A stretch of 64,000 bases of DNA from Diphasiastrum complanatum (GCA_029204225.1 CM055092.1:99080871-99144870), one strand, 5' to 3'. Positions 37,836-50,391 are shown, counted from the stretch's first letter. Notes: generated by a model not told the origin, from the sequence alone. Translations and numbers: made by a program.

Positions 37836-38775
37836 GATCGTGGAACAGCAAGTTGAATTAAACTCACACTCTGGCTAGTCTATGTTCAATCATGACCCCA
37901 CACTACTAAGCAATGACCTCCCAAGTGCCCGTACACACTCCCAAATAGCTACGAAATATACAATTAGTTACAAGAAACTATCAACACATAACATTGACGA
38001 AAACTCCTGCTGCGAACCAGCATCACAAAAACAAGGGTGTAAACACGCACCTAAACGTGAATCTGGGCAATATCCATGCTGAAATTTAATATACTAAGGT
38101 AAGACCGACCAAAAAACACTATGCACCAGAAGCCCAAATTGCTAATAGAGCCAGTGAGTGCCAATGTAGGCTTTATGCAGGAACAATACATCAGAATTGT
38201 TCCTGGTATCGGTGGTGCAGAGAGCAGCAGTGCAGTGGTGGCGTTGGAGACAGGAAACTTCTCCCGATCAGTAGGCGGCGGAGTAGTTTTCTGAGAAATA
38301 GCAGCGGACTAGCTAGCAGTATCTTTAGCTATAGAGCATTAGTGTGGTAGTTTCTCCACCGTCAGTGATATGTATGAGCGCACGAGAGCAAAAGCAACCA
38401 AAAGATCGAGAGATCGAGAGATTGATTTCCCAGATTTCGAAGTAGCGTAATAGATCGAGAAGGTCAGAGCCGCGTGTAGGGATGAAGGGTTAAGGGTGAA
38501 GGAGAGGTGGCGGTGGCACTGCATCCTAAGTCTTCTCGGAGAGAACCAACACCCAGCTTTTATATATGCATGGCAAGACTACCGCAGGTGGCACAATGAC
38601 TATAAAGATTATGAACAGAGATTTTGGGTATTTACTTCTAGTTGGTATTACGCCTAAAGTGTACTCCCTCTTGGGAGTCTATGTTTTACTTGTGTACTCT
38701 ATGTAGAAGAACATTCTCCAATGATGGACTTTGTCAAAAATGAATACACATTAGAGGCCCTCTTTTTCATGTACT
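37836..38775 (-). pseudogene. ARD: ARD 5' fragment (fourth copy)
   Basis: Only promoter, leader, exon 1 and the start of intron 1 are present. TATA box at 38558-38565 (complement), upstream frame of 61 codons at 38339-38524, ARD ATG at 38075-38077 (MDIAQIHV) and then TAG replacing the last codon CAG of exon 1 (38051-38053), which also changes the last exon base context. The fragment is joined to minisatellite-side DNA at 37836 and to the copia family 2 internal region at 38776, skipping about 240 bp relative to L2. It cannot make ARD. Confidence 0.8.
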
Positions 38776-39805
38776 CTTGTAGATCTAAAATGAAGAGGTG
38801 AAAAATGAATTTCAACAATTAGGTTGTTTGTATTATTTGTTGGTTTTTCGCAAGCACTATTGTTCATGTTTAAGTATGACGATGGATTGGATCATTAGCT
38901 ATTTTCCAATAGGTGTAGCTAATAGATAAGTGAAAATTTGTTGTATGGTACTGATTATTGCAGATCATAAATGTCTTTTGGCAGTCAATCTTGGATATTT
39001 TTCAATCTAATATAAAGAAGATAAGTACATTCTAGTCTTGCATATAGATTTTGAATCTTTTCATTCATGGCATGCGAAGGCTCTGAAGTTTCCCCATGTT
39101 TGAACTCTCCTAGAGGCTCTTTTTTTACTACTCCTTTACAAATAACTCCTGAAGAGCTTTCTATAAGACCTCCATTTGAGTTAGATCTGACTATGGTGGG
39201 TCCTACAAGAGTTCTTATGAAAATATGGTAGCTGATCCATCAGTTTAAGTGATTTTGACCTCTGCTTTTGTTAATTTTTATGAGTTCTTCCAGTCTGATC
39301 TGTATAATCCAAGGGTATTTGTTGAAAAATGGTGTTCTGCTATCTTGTTGGAGCTTGGATGTAATGTCCCTAATGTCGTAGAGAGTTGCTAGGATGTCCC
39401 ATGCATTCTTAGTTGTCTGAGCAGCACATATGTGGCTGATCTGAGTGTCCTTGATGTTGAGGGTGATCATGGCAAATGCTTTGCCATCTCTCAGTTTCCA
39501 CTTGGTGATGACGGTTGCATCACCTTCCGGTTTGCGTTCTGTGCCATCAACAATGTCCCATAGATCTTTGGCTAGAAGTATAACCTTCACCTTGAATTTC
39601 TAGAGATGGTAGTTATCTCCATCGAGTTTGTCAATGAGAGATGAACTGGATGCCGGATCCATTATGGTTGAACGAGATCGTTCGTAGAAACAACGACTGT
39701 CGGAATACTGTTGGCTGCGGGTTTCCTAGAAAGACGTCTTGATAGAAACAAGACCGATAATCCGTTGTAAAAATGTAGATTACTGAAATGTCTGTTCTGA
39801 TACCA
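38776..39805 (-). mobile_element. Copia family 2 gag and leader (copy 2)
   Basis: PBS at 39794-39805 (complement), gag ATG at 39660-39662, amber codon at 39600-39602, then a frame of 116 codons (39240-39590) reading KVILLAKDLWDIVDGTERKP and WKLRDGKAFAMITLNI, the UBN2/copia gag pattern. The gag runs to a stop at 39240-39242; beyond it only short frames. This copy retains the 210 bp lost at 21784. Confidence 0.8.
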
Positions 39806-40576
39806 TGTCGTAAAACGGTGGTTGTGGGCGAGCGGAGAGCGTAGGCGTGTGGGAATGGAAATGCAACATTTAGCAGCAAAAATAGTCAAGTAGAAGAATT
39901 CATATAGTCAATGAACGATGCAATAGAGACAAACATTACACTCTAATAAATATCAACAGTGAGTACAATGGCTTGAAGTAATAACTTCAACTTGTTGAGG
40001 GTGATATCGCTGGCTACAAATGACTTTGATTCAAAGAGAAATTCCAAAAATTAACACTTCCATAGCTTGATTCAGCTAATATAGAGATTTACAAGAGAGA
40101 AAATATCCTACAAGCCTTTAAGGTTATTTATGCCAGTCTTTACATTTGTACAGAATTGGTAACCGCCAACCGCCTTTGGGATATTTGTTTATCCAGCTGT
40201 TTGAAGGTTAATCATAAGTTGGCGAAGTCGGTAAAAAAATGCGAAAAACTTAAAAAGCCAAAAAAGGCGTAGGTGCCTAAAAATGATTTCTAAGGTATTT
40301 TAATGTGTTGCATTTTTTGGTAAGGAGCGAAAAAGACAAAGGTGCTTTAAAAAGTGATTTCCAAGGTATTATGGCCACTTGGCTAGTGTGTCGCATTTTT
40401 CACTAAGGAGCAAAAAAGACAAAAAAGCTGAAGGTGCCTTAAAATAATTTCTAAGGCATAGAAAATCTCAAAGGGAACAAATGTGAAGGCCTAAAAATAT
40501 GTTGTCGGCCTTCGGTTTTTCAGGATGCTCATTACTTGAATGATTCGTTTTAAGGCTGAGCATAAGAAATCTAACA
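39806..40576 (-). mobile_element. Copia family 2 LTR (copy 2)
   Basis: 771 bp with TG...CA ends on the minus strand, PBS adjacent; small deletions relative to 22011-22801. Confidence 0.8.
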
Positions 40577-43240
40577 GACCGGCCCTCCAGTATTTCCGAG
40601 ATTGTTGGTCATGTCATGATTTAATTCCATGTCAAGGCCAGTTTGTGACTAATAACCTTGAGAGGACCCAGACACTCTAATTGAGACATATGGAGTATTG
40701 CATGTTTCTGTGATGGATATAGACATGAGGACTACATGAAGAGATGAGACCTATTTATAGTTTACCTGCATGGGGGTTGCATGGTTTCATGCACATGACT
40801 CTACTCTCTATATAGTGAGGTAGGGATTCCCCCATCGATATATTGGAGTTTAGGTTACCAGTTTCTCTCTTTTCCTCTTGCTTCACATGACATGGCTTGG
40901 GGGCTAGATCTAGGTTTTGATCTAGGATTGGTTCGGTGGTTTGGCTCCATTGTCTCTCTTATTGTGTTCTCCTATCCTCATCTTAGGGTCAATCCTTTAG
41001 GATCTTTACATTGGTATCAGAGCCCGACTAAGATGCGGTCTTGGATAGGATGGAAGCAAGCTCTACATCGATTTGGAAGTTGAAGTGCTTGGATTTACAT
41101 CCCGGTTGGAGTGTTGTTTTTTCTCAAGGGAATTATGGAGTTGGATTCACAAATTCTGGATAAGTAGCATACTTTTCGAAATTATGGTAGAGTGCTCTTC
41201 TAAAAGGTTAATTTTGATTGAAAGATGTTGAGAATTTGTGTGAATTCACTAGTAATTTCCAATTTTTTGGAGGAAACTTTCAAATGGTGTAGAAGGATAT
41301 GTTATGTGAGATTTCGTTGCTTGGATCAAGGTGGGATTTTGCTTGGATACATATGATTATCCATACTTTTCCAAATCCCGACATCTTGTTTAGATTCATA
41401 GTAAAATTATCAATAAATTTGATTCTTTTCCGATTCTATGGACTGTAGACAATATTGGTTAGGATTCCGGTGGCTGCAGATTGAGGATTAGTAGGTTTAT
41501 CTAAGTAGATCCTCCAGTGAATTTGCATGCTTAGGAACATAGATTGGAAGAACTGGGGGCAAATATTTTTTTATTTTTGATGCGATGAGGAAGCATTTTC
41601 TTCAAAGAGATGGTGGCTACCGTTTGGGTTCGGGTTTCCCTTCAACCTATTAGGGTTTGGTGTTCAAGTTTTTGCATGGCCTTGGAAGTAGATACTTTTA
41701 GGCATGTTGGTTTGGCCTTTTTGAAGGGAAGTGACCGGCAGTTTTCACTCTCATGCAGGGGTTTCAAATTTTGCAATTTTGGGAATTACATGGTTATGCT
41801 TGTTATGTGCCGGATGTCAAGGCATTTCAAGGTTTTAGACATGGAGTAACTTTAAGTTGGTTTAGAGGGGAATTCTTTTAATTCCTTAAAATCAACCCGG
41901 TAAATTTAAGCTACTAACACACGCTTACAAAAATTTGATTTCTCGTAGTTCAGTTGTCAATTTAAGAAAACCTTGTAATGATGTAACTATTGATAGTTAC
42001 ATGGACTTTGTTTTGTACATCGGCAGATACACGTAAGCCCAGATTTATGGAACTTTGGTACTATTGGATCTTTGGTGAAGCTCTAATAATCAGTTTTTGG
42101 AATGAATCTTTTTAACCAAAAGAATAGTATGGTTCTCAGACATATATCCGGTATAGGAATTCGATTGCTTGGTATTATGCATTTTAAACCATTTAACTCT
42201 TGAGTATTGATACTCTCGGTACATGAAGTTAGATTGTGTTTTGTTTTCTCCTTTTCAAGTCGGTGGAACACCAATCAATTGGTTTTGGATTCTTGATGAT
42301 TTTAATCATTAAGATTGAACGGGCCAAAAGCTTTTGAGATACTTGTTAAAGTAATTACTGGAATAAAATGGATAATATTTGGAGGCAATTCTTTATTCCA
42401 CAATTTTTTGTGTGAATACAAAAAAAGAAGTACCCGAATCCAAATTCTATGACATTTTCATTAATTACAGAAAACTTTAACGGAGTAATTCTTAAGCCAG
42501 TTCAATAAAAAAGAAAAACAGTCCAATTTTATTTGAAATTGGTAATTGATAGGAACCGATCAAAAGAAAAAAAAATTGATTTCATTTCCAATTAAATACT
42601 ATGGTGAATTATATTCAATAGATTAGACTATACTAGTAGATGATTTTTGGTTAATCAGTTATTCAGCCCAAGTATAGGATAGAGATGAAATTGTTTCGGA
42701 CTTTTTTACTACAATAATTTCGTTACGTCTTCTTAGTACCTTAGCTGAATACAGATTTTCAGGAAACTGAAAATTCTAAGGAGGGAAGAAGAGTGGACTA
42801 TAGATATCCTAAGTTAGGGACTATTTCACTCAGATGTTACTAACTTGTGTTGAGTGTAACCCTGTTGAGAAAATATATCTCTTAATGTATTTTTCCAAAC
42901 CATAGTTTGTACTGCAAAACAGAAATCAACAGTTCAAAATGGTTTTTCTCTAAGTACTTGTTTGAAATGAAATTTAGATTAAGGATAATGATTTTTTCGG
43001 TTAATACTAAAGTTAAAGGAACTATATTTCTTTCATGTTTTGAGGAGCTTCCAAGGATAGAAGCAGTTTAAGGAGGGAATAATTTCATGGCCATATTCGG
43101 TTAAGGACCTAGAACAGTCCTAGGTAGATCGGCCCTCCGGTATTCGAGATTGTTGGTCATGCCATGATTTAATTTCATGTCAAGGCATGTTTGTGAGTAA
43201 TAACTTTGAGAGGACCCAGACACTCTAATTGAGAAAATAA
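40577..43240 (+). mobile_element. Non-coding LTR element with internal deletion (copy 3)
   Basis: Truncated LTR 40577-41010, PBS 41012-41023, internal DNA to 42798, then a jump to sequence matching 27916 onward, so about 2.9 kb are missing. Partial 3' LTR 43083-43240 (its first bases read TTTCATGG instead of TGTCATGG). No coding capacity. Confidence 0.75.
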
Positions 43241-43288
43241 TGAGACTTGAGAAAAAAAAAAAAGAGCTTGAGAAAGAGAGAGCTTAAG

Positions 43289-43685
<397 letters not shown>

Positions 43686-44111
43686 TGTCAATTAGAAATC
43701 TGATCTGCATTAACAGTCTGCCTACTTTGTAATTCAAAAGCAGTTGCAATAAATGAGGCAGATAGGATTTAATGCTAATTAGATATTTAGCAAGTAGAAG
43801 ATATTTTGTAACAAACAAATAAACTATGGATATGAAGTTAGTTAAGACTTAATCTTCGTCAAAAAACTTGTTCTGATTTTTTGAATTTCTATAGCCAATG
43901 TTTATCACGCTTAACCAGCTGAAGTTATTACTTCAAGCAATTGTACTCATTTGTTAATATTAATCAGAGTGCAATTTTAGTCCTTTTAGTCCTACTACTG
44001 TATCATTTCATTGTTCATCTGTGAATCATTCATTTTGAATGATCTGCTGCTAATTGTGGCGCTTCCGATCCTACACCAAGCTCGCTCATCAGCTTTCACT
44101 GATTTTCGACA
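43686..44111 (+). mobile_element. Copia family 3 LTR (copy 3)
   Basis: 426 bp, ending TTTTCGACA before PBS 44112-44123. It has an 8-bp tandem duplication ('ttagtcct') near 43977-43994 and a small deletion near 44094. Confidence 0.8.
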
Positions 44112-45126
44112 TGGTATCAGAACGAGCATTTTAGTAATCTTTTTTTATTGCAAATTATTAGACGTATTTATATCAAGACAACGTTTTAGCAAGCGCATAG
44201 TCACAAGTATTCTGAAATCGTTGTTACTACCAAAGATCTCGCTCAACCAGAATGGATCTGTCTTCTCTTATCGAGAGACTTGATGGAGAGAACTATCATC
44301 TCTAGAAGTTCAAAATGAAAGTCATGTTATTAGCCAAGGAACTATGGGGCATTGTTGATGGCATAGAAGTCAAGCCAGAAGGTGGTGCATCCATTATCAC
44401 CAAATGGAAACTGAGAGATGGCAAGGCATTTGCCTTGATCACTCTCAATATCATGGATACACAGATAATTCACATACGTAATGCTCAAACAACATGGGAC
44501 ATCCTAGCATCCCTACATGATATCAGGGATGTTTATACTTCCAAGTTACATTTGGCAAAGAAATTTTTCAACCTAAAGATGTGAGAAGTAGAAAGTGTTA
44601 CAAGTCATATCAACACTTTGAAAAATTTTATGGAGCAAATGGCTCCGATTGGCTCAATTATTGAAGATTTTGGTGCTATTACGAATCTACTATCGAGTCT
44701 ACCTAAAGCCTATGAAATTGGATCATGATAATTTTGACCCAGGAGCAAATCACTCTAACAAGAGCGAAATCAGAAAATCTACATCCTCCTCAGGCTCAGG
44801 GTCAGATCCTCAAGCTCTATATTCAAAAAATCAAAAGTTTAGATCCAATAAGAAGAGCAATATGCAACCATGCCTTCTCTTTCTATCTTTTTCTTGGGCA
44901 GCTCGGATGCCATCAACGATTGCCCACAAGAGGTTATGTCACATGAACATGGAAGCCTTGTACCAAGCCCACAAGCAAATTTTGGCTCTAGGTCAAATTT
45001 TGACTTAGGGTCAAATTTGAACCCTTCATCTTTTGAACCAAAGTAGAAACTATTTTGTAGATACTGCAAGAAAACTGGACATGAAATCAAGGACTACAAA
45101 ACTTTGAAAGATAACAATGAGAAGAA
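44112..45126 (+). mobile_element. Copia family 3 gag, longest copy
   Basis: Gag starts at 44252 with the same amber codon (44303-44305) and TGA (44582-44584) as copy 1, then continues EVESVTSHINTLKNFMEQMA and on to a zinc knuckle at 45056-45097 (CRYCKKTGHEIKDY), whose last Cys is Tyr. Several more stops lie between. Near 44925-44990 another frame reads HKRLCHMNMEALYQAHK, like a GAG-pre-integrase motif. Nothing of protease, integrase or RT follows; host-like DNA begins at about 45127. Confidence 0.75.
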
Positions 45127-45967
45127 TTGATAATGAAAGATCATTGAGGACTTTTTAATCCTGCATTCTATGCCATTATTTGTTTTACTATCCCAGCCTT
45201 GATCCATGAGATCTGACAAAGTCTCATCTGATAAATCCTTGCAAACAAATAAAGTTGGTGTCCTACGAACATCAGCACTCGAGAAAAAATCAACAAATGT
45301 ATGCAATGAGATAAACCAACTTAGGTGAACAATTTTTGAGCCTGTGCTTATCTTCATAGCATTTTTAATATCAATGAGTAGCTTGCATCTCAAGGATTCA
45401 GAAACAATGCTGTCTAGAGTAGGCCACTCATCACTTTGAAAACTAGGCAATGGAATTGCTGCGAGCTTGCCAAACCTCCATCTGTCTGTGGCGTATATAA
45501 AGATTGATAAAAATAGATACCACAATCTGCAAGTTCCTTTGGACTTCTTCCTCTGTATTGTAGCTTTCCAACATCAGAGTGAATCACGTCTAATATTCCT
45601 GCAAGTGATTGTGCGAGCTCCCATTCACTTATGCATGATGGATATAAATCGGAAAGAAAAAAACAATGTTGAAGCATTTAAATCATAATCTGAAGAGCAT
45701 CAATAAAGGAAATCACCTATGATTGTTGTAGAGTGCATATGTTTTGACATACTTACAATTACATTTTTGATGATCATGAGGATTGATATCATGTACTTTG
45801 ATTTTTGAATGCATATATACATGTTGCACTAAGCCTTCTGATATCGATTGACCTCCCGGGGTAGTCTTACACTCCAAATTTTTTGCTTTCCAATAAGATT
45901 TGTAAGTCATTTTTGCTCTTTTCTTTTGTCAAAAATTGCCCTTTGATGATGGATGCAGCAATACCCA
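45127..45967 (-). pseudogene. Unidentified host-like gene, downstream exons
   Basis: On the minus strand, 45967 to about 45860 reads GIAASIIKGQFLTKEKSKND then LQILLESKKFGV and meets a strong donor GTAAGA. With an acceptor near 45628 the frame resumes in phase as EWELAQSLAGILDVIHSDVG, then KLQYRGRSPKELADCGIYFY. After one frame change it goes on as FGKLAAIPLPSFQSDEWPTL and further to about 45150. Composition and phase fit look like real exons rather than noise. I do not recognise the protein. The upstream part of the same frame lies at 49092-49252 on the plus strand, beyond the minisatellite. The frame change and the missing 3' end point to a broken gene. Confidence 0.4.
45905..45967 (-). repeat. 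63-bp inverted breakpoint duplicate (left)
   Basis: Reverse complement of 49190-49252 with one mismatch; similarity stops sharply on both sides. Confidence 0.9.
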
Positions 45968-46943
45968 GTGCGGTCGTGATGTTTACGGTTGAATGCAGCC
46001 CGAGTGGATTCATAAGGTGGTGCGAGTGCGGTCGTGATGTTTGCGGTTGAATGCGGCCTGAGTGCAGTTGTAAGGCTGTGCAAGTGCGATCATGTTGTTT
46101 GCAATTGATTGCGGCCTGAGTGCATTCGTAAGGCTGTGCGAGTGGTCATGATGTTTGCAATTGAATGTGGCCTGAGTGCAGTCATAAGGTGGTGCGAGTG
46201 TGGTCATGATGTTTGCGGTTGAATGTAGCTTGAGTGTAGTTGTAAGGTTGTGTGAGTGCGGTCATGATGTTTGCGGTTGAATGCGGCCTGAGTGTAGTTG
46301 TAAGGCTATGCGAGTGTTGTCGTGATGTTTGCGGTTGAATGCGGCCTGAGTGAAGTCGTAAGGCTATGCGAGTGTAGTCTGTTACGGTGTGATGCGGTGG
46401 GAGTGCAGTCATAAGGTGGTGCGAGTGTGGCCGTGATGTTTGAGGTTGAATGCAGCTTGAGTGCAGTCGTACGGTTGTGCGAGTGTTGTCGTGATGTTTA
46501 CGATTGAATGCGGCCTGAGAGCAGTCGTAAGGCTGTGCGAGTGTGGTCGTGATGTTTGTGGTTGAATGCGGCCTGAGTGCAGTCGTAAGGCTGTGCGAGT
46601 GCTGTCGTGATGTTTGCGACTGAATATGTCCTAAGTGCAGTCGTAAGGCTATGCGAGTGCGGTGTTTTGTGGTGCGGTGCAGTGGGAGTGCAGTCATAAG
46701 GTGGTGCGAGTGTGGTCATGATGTTTGCGGTTGAATGTGGCCGGTTGTGATTCAAGGCGGATGCAGTGAGAAGGTGGTCTGTGTGTAGATGAATGCGGTT
46801 TATATGCGACTGCAGATGAATGTGGTTTGTTTGCGACTGCAAATGAATGCGGTCTGTTTGCGATTAAAGGGTAGATGTGGCCTATTTGCGGTGGAATGCG
46901 ATAGTTGGAGGCTCGTTGCAGTTGCTATGGTTTATGGTGGTGC
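45968..46943. repeat. 58-bp minisatellite array (second locus)
   Basis: About 13 degenerate units of the same 58-bp family as 35549-36150, then the associated repeats. The long Arg/His/Thr-rich frames on the minus strand are by-products. Confidence 0.9.
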
Positions 46944-48461
46944 AGTTGGCAGTTTGTGTGGATCGTCAGATATGACTCCGAACAGCGTCTGATTTAGATC
47001 GTCGATTCAAGCTATTGGATGTACCATCGATTCAAAAAATATAAATGGGATGCAGATGGGTGTCGGATGAAAACAAGTGTAGAGACATCAGAGGCAAACA
47101 AACTCAGAGGGCATTAGATGCAAATGGAGATAGAGGGAGTCAGATGCAAATAAAATTCAAACAAAGTCAGAGGGCATTAGATGCAAATAGAGATAGAGGG
47201 AGTTAGATGCAAACAAAATGTGGTGTCGCTTGGGGGACAAGGTAGTTCGGTCGAAATGGCAATCAGGGATGTCGCTTGAAAGTTTTGTGATCTGGCCTAG
47301 ATTTGGTCCGTTTGAGATGGTGGGGGTCCCCTTCGGTCGAGATTTGATAGAATCTCTTTGGTTGAGATTTGATACAGTCTCTTCGGTTGAGATTTGAACA
47401 GTGGGCTCCGGTTAAGAGGTTGACAGTGGCCGTCGGTTGAGATTTAACATTGGCCGTCGGTTGAGATTTGACACTGGCTGTCGGTTGAGATTTAACACTG
47501 GCCGTCGGTTGAGATTTAACACTGGTCGTCGGTTGAGATTTGGCTATCACCTTCCACCTCCATCCGTCGCGACCGCATTCCATCGCAACCATCCGCATTC
47601 ACCCGTTGTGACCGCATCCCATCCCAACCGACCACATACACCCATTGCGACCGCATTCCATCCCAACCGACCGCATACACCCGTTGCAACTGCTTTCCAT
47701 CCCAACCGACCGCATTCAACTGTTACCCCGTATTCCTTCCAGACAGACCTTCACGCTCACACCCTTAAGTCCCTTCATGCTCAATTCCCTTCAAATCTTA
47801 ACTGATGGCTAGTGTTAAATCTCAACCGACAACCAGAGTTAAATCTCAACCGACGGCCAGTGTCAAATCTCAACCAACGGCCAGTGTTAAATCTCAACCG
47901 ATGGCTAGTGTTAAATCTCAACCGACAGCCAGTGTCAAATCTCAACCGACGGCCAATGTTAAATCTCAACCGACGGCCACTGTCAACCTCTTAACCGGAG
48001 CCCACTGTTCAAATCTCAACCTAAGAGACTGTATCAAATCTCAACCAAAGAGATTCTATCAAATCTCGACCGAAGGGGTCCCCGACCATCTCAAACGAAC
48101 CAAATCTAGGCCAGATCACAAAACTTTCAAGCGACATCCCTGATTGCCATTTCGACCGAACTACCTTGTCCCCCAAGCGACACCACATTTTGTTTGCATC
48201 TGACTCCCTCTATCTCTATTTGCATCTAATGCCCTCTGACTTTGTTTGCATTTTGTTTGCATCCGACTCCCTCTATCTCCATTTGCATCTAATGCCCTCT
48301 GAGTCAGTTTGCCTCTGATGCCTCTACACCTGTTTTCATCCGACACCCATCTGCATCCCATTTATATTTTTTGAATCGATGGTACATCCAATAGCTTGAA
48401 TCGACGATCTAAATCAGACGCTGTTCGGAGTCATATCTGACGATCCACACAAATTGCCAAC
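46944..48461. repeat. Minisatellite long inverted repeat
   Basis: 46944-47540 matches 36350-36960 in direct orientation. 47806-48461 is its reverse complement. The 265-bp centre (47541-47805) is an inverted copy of about 37025-37285. Arms are about 600-650 bp and contain the 24-bp array. Confidence 0.85.
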
Positions 48462-49091
48462 AAAAATCCAAAAACACCAGAAACACATACACAACACAAA
48501 ATAAACACACCAGTTTCCAATGGACAAACAAAAATATCCTAAAATCCCAGCAGATTATCCATACGAGGTAAGGTCCCCTACAGTTGAACAAATTTGACAT
48601 CATACGTTCTACCAAATGTGGTCCATTAGAGGAGTTCTCAATATCAAAAAGACCCTTTGTAAAAATACTTTTATTTATTTTTCTTTAGTTTCGACCGTCA
48701 CTAGGCCCAATCAAAATGCACAAATTTGAAATCTACGTAACGTAGTTCAAATTAACTAAAAAATAAAAATGCAATATCGAAAACTTTGAAATTTGTGTCC
48801 GGGCAGCATGGACGTATCCCATTGGTTTCTTCTTCCTACCCGACACATGCTAATCTGCCCGACATCAATATCTCAAGTTAAATTTACTTTACTATGCTGG
48901 TTAGTATAATGAGATTTTGTAACTATACTAGTTACAATTATAGAAATATAGTATGTACAGTTACATAAAATATGGCATACGCAGTAACTGTGACTATGTT
49001 GGCATTCACATTAGATTAAATGTGATACGAAAAATTAAAATTAAGTAACATATCAGAGAGATTTTTGGCACCCAAGCTCTGAAAATAGCAA
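48462..49091 (+). promoter_or_regulatory. Possible promoter and 5' UTR of the split host gene
   Basis: Single-copy, AT-rich DNA in this window ahead of an ATG in good plant context (agcaATGGCG, 49092). No clear TATA box can be fixed. The role is inferred only from position. Confidence 0.3.
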
Positions 49092-49252
49092 TGGCGAGGA
49101 GACCCAGATCTACAATCGATTCTGTGATTCTTTACAATGAGAAAGATGAAGCTGATAACTGGAAGCCAACAAAATATACGAAGAACTCATGGGTATTGCT
49201 GCATCCATCATCAAAGGCCAATTTTTGACAAAAGAAAAGAGCAAAAATGACT
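49092..49252 (+). pseudogene. Unidentified host-like gene, 5' part
   Basis: ATG at 49092 opens MARRPRSTIDSVILYNEKDE. One base out of frame, from about 49159, runs LEANKIYEELMGIAASIIKG up to the breakpoint duplicate (49190-49252), which continues in the exons at 45127-45967. A frameshift or an unseen small intron must separate the two frames. Function unknown. Confidence 0.35.
49190..49252 (+). repeat. 63-bp inverted breakpoint duplicate (right)
   Basis: Partner of 45905-45967. It directly abuts the start of the right palindrome arm at 49253. Confidence 0.9.
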
Positions 49253-49902
49253 AAGACATTTATGATCTGCAATAATCAGTACCATACAACAAATCTTCAC
49301 TTATCTATTAGCTACACCTATTGGAAAATAGCTAATGATCCAATCCATCGTCATACTTAAACATGAACAATAGTGCTTGCGAAAAACCAACAAATAATAC
49401 AAACAACCTAATTGTTGAAATTCATTTTTCACCTCTTCATTTTAGATTTACAAGTTATTCATATGGTCATATGAAATCTTAGGTTTTAAGGTTTTATTTG
49501 AACCTTAGGTTTTAAAATTAGATTTTAACCTTTTACCGATTTTGTAATGATCTTGTGAGTTTTTTATAAGGTTAGTTTGAAACGTTTTTATGAGCAACAA
49601 AAGCTTAAACCCTAAGACTCTTCAAACATCATTTTTTAATATACCATGTGATGGTTTTGTTGGAGTGAAATTAGATGTATAATCATATTGAGAGTACATG
49701 AAAAAGAGGGCCTCTAATGTGTATTCATTTTTGACAAAGTCCATCATTGGAGAATGTTCTTCTACATAGAGTACACAAGTAAAACATAGACTCCCAAGAG
49801 GGAGTACACTTTAGGCGTAATACCAACTAGAAGTAAATACCCAAAATCTCTGTTCATAATCTTTATAGTCATTGTTGCCACCTGGGGTAGTCTTGCCATG
49901 CA
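49253..49902. other. ARD upstream DNA (R)
   Basis: Inverted counterpart of about 20751-21400; no gene seen. Confidence 0.5.
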
Positions 49903-50391
49903 TATATAAAGGTTGGGTGTTGGTTCTCTCCGAGAAGACTTAGGATGCAGTGCCACCGCCACCTCTCCTTCACCCTTAACCCTTCATCCCTACACGCGGC
50001 TCTGACCTTCTCGATCTATTACGCTACTTCGAAATCTGGGAAATCTCTCTCTCGATCTCTCGATCTTTTGGTTGCTTTTGCTCTCGTGCGCGCATACATA
50101 TCACTGACGGTGGAGAAACTACCACACTATTGCTCTATAGCTAAAGATACTGCTAGCTAGTCCGCTGCTATTGCTCAAAAAACTACTCCGCCGCCCACTG
50201 ATCTGGAGAAGTTTCCTGTCTCCAACGCCACCACTGCACTGCTGCTCTCTGCACCACCGATACCAGGACCAATTCTGATGCATTGTTCCTGTATAAAGCC
50301 TACATTGGCACTCACTAGCTCTAACAGCATTTTGGGCTTCTGCTGCATAGTGTTTTTTGGTCGGTCTTATCTCAGTATATTCAATTTCAGC
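49903..50391 (+). promoter_or_regulatory. ARD promoter and leader (R)
   Basis: TATA box TATATAAA at 49903-49910. An upstream frame of 71 codons starts at 49945, about 35 bases after it. A second ATG at 50278 is in frame with the ARD start at 50392 and would add 38 residues, including a hydrophobic stretch. Alternatively ATTTCAG just before the ARD ATG is the acceptor of a 5' UTR intron. Confidence 0.6.

Noticed and set aside
45094-45126. Copia polyprotein continuing past the zinc knuckle
   Set aside because: No protease, integrase or RT motif follows; different DNA with minus-strand exon-like frames begins here.
46182-46697. 171-codon Arg/His/Thr-rich frame in the 58-bp array
   Set aside because: It is the translation of a tandem repeat, occurs in several frames and breaks at unit changes. 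No start context or exon structure supports a gene.
47805-48143. 112-codon Lys-Ser-Gln-Pro-Thr repeat protein
   Set aside because: Product of the 24-bp minisatellite, which is a multiple of three and so stays open on more than one strand.
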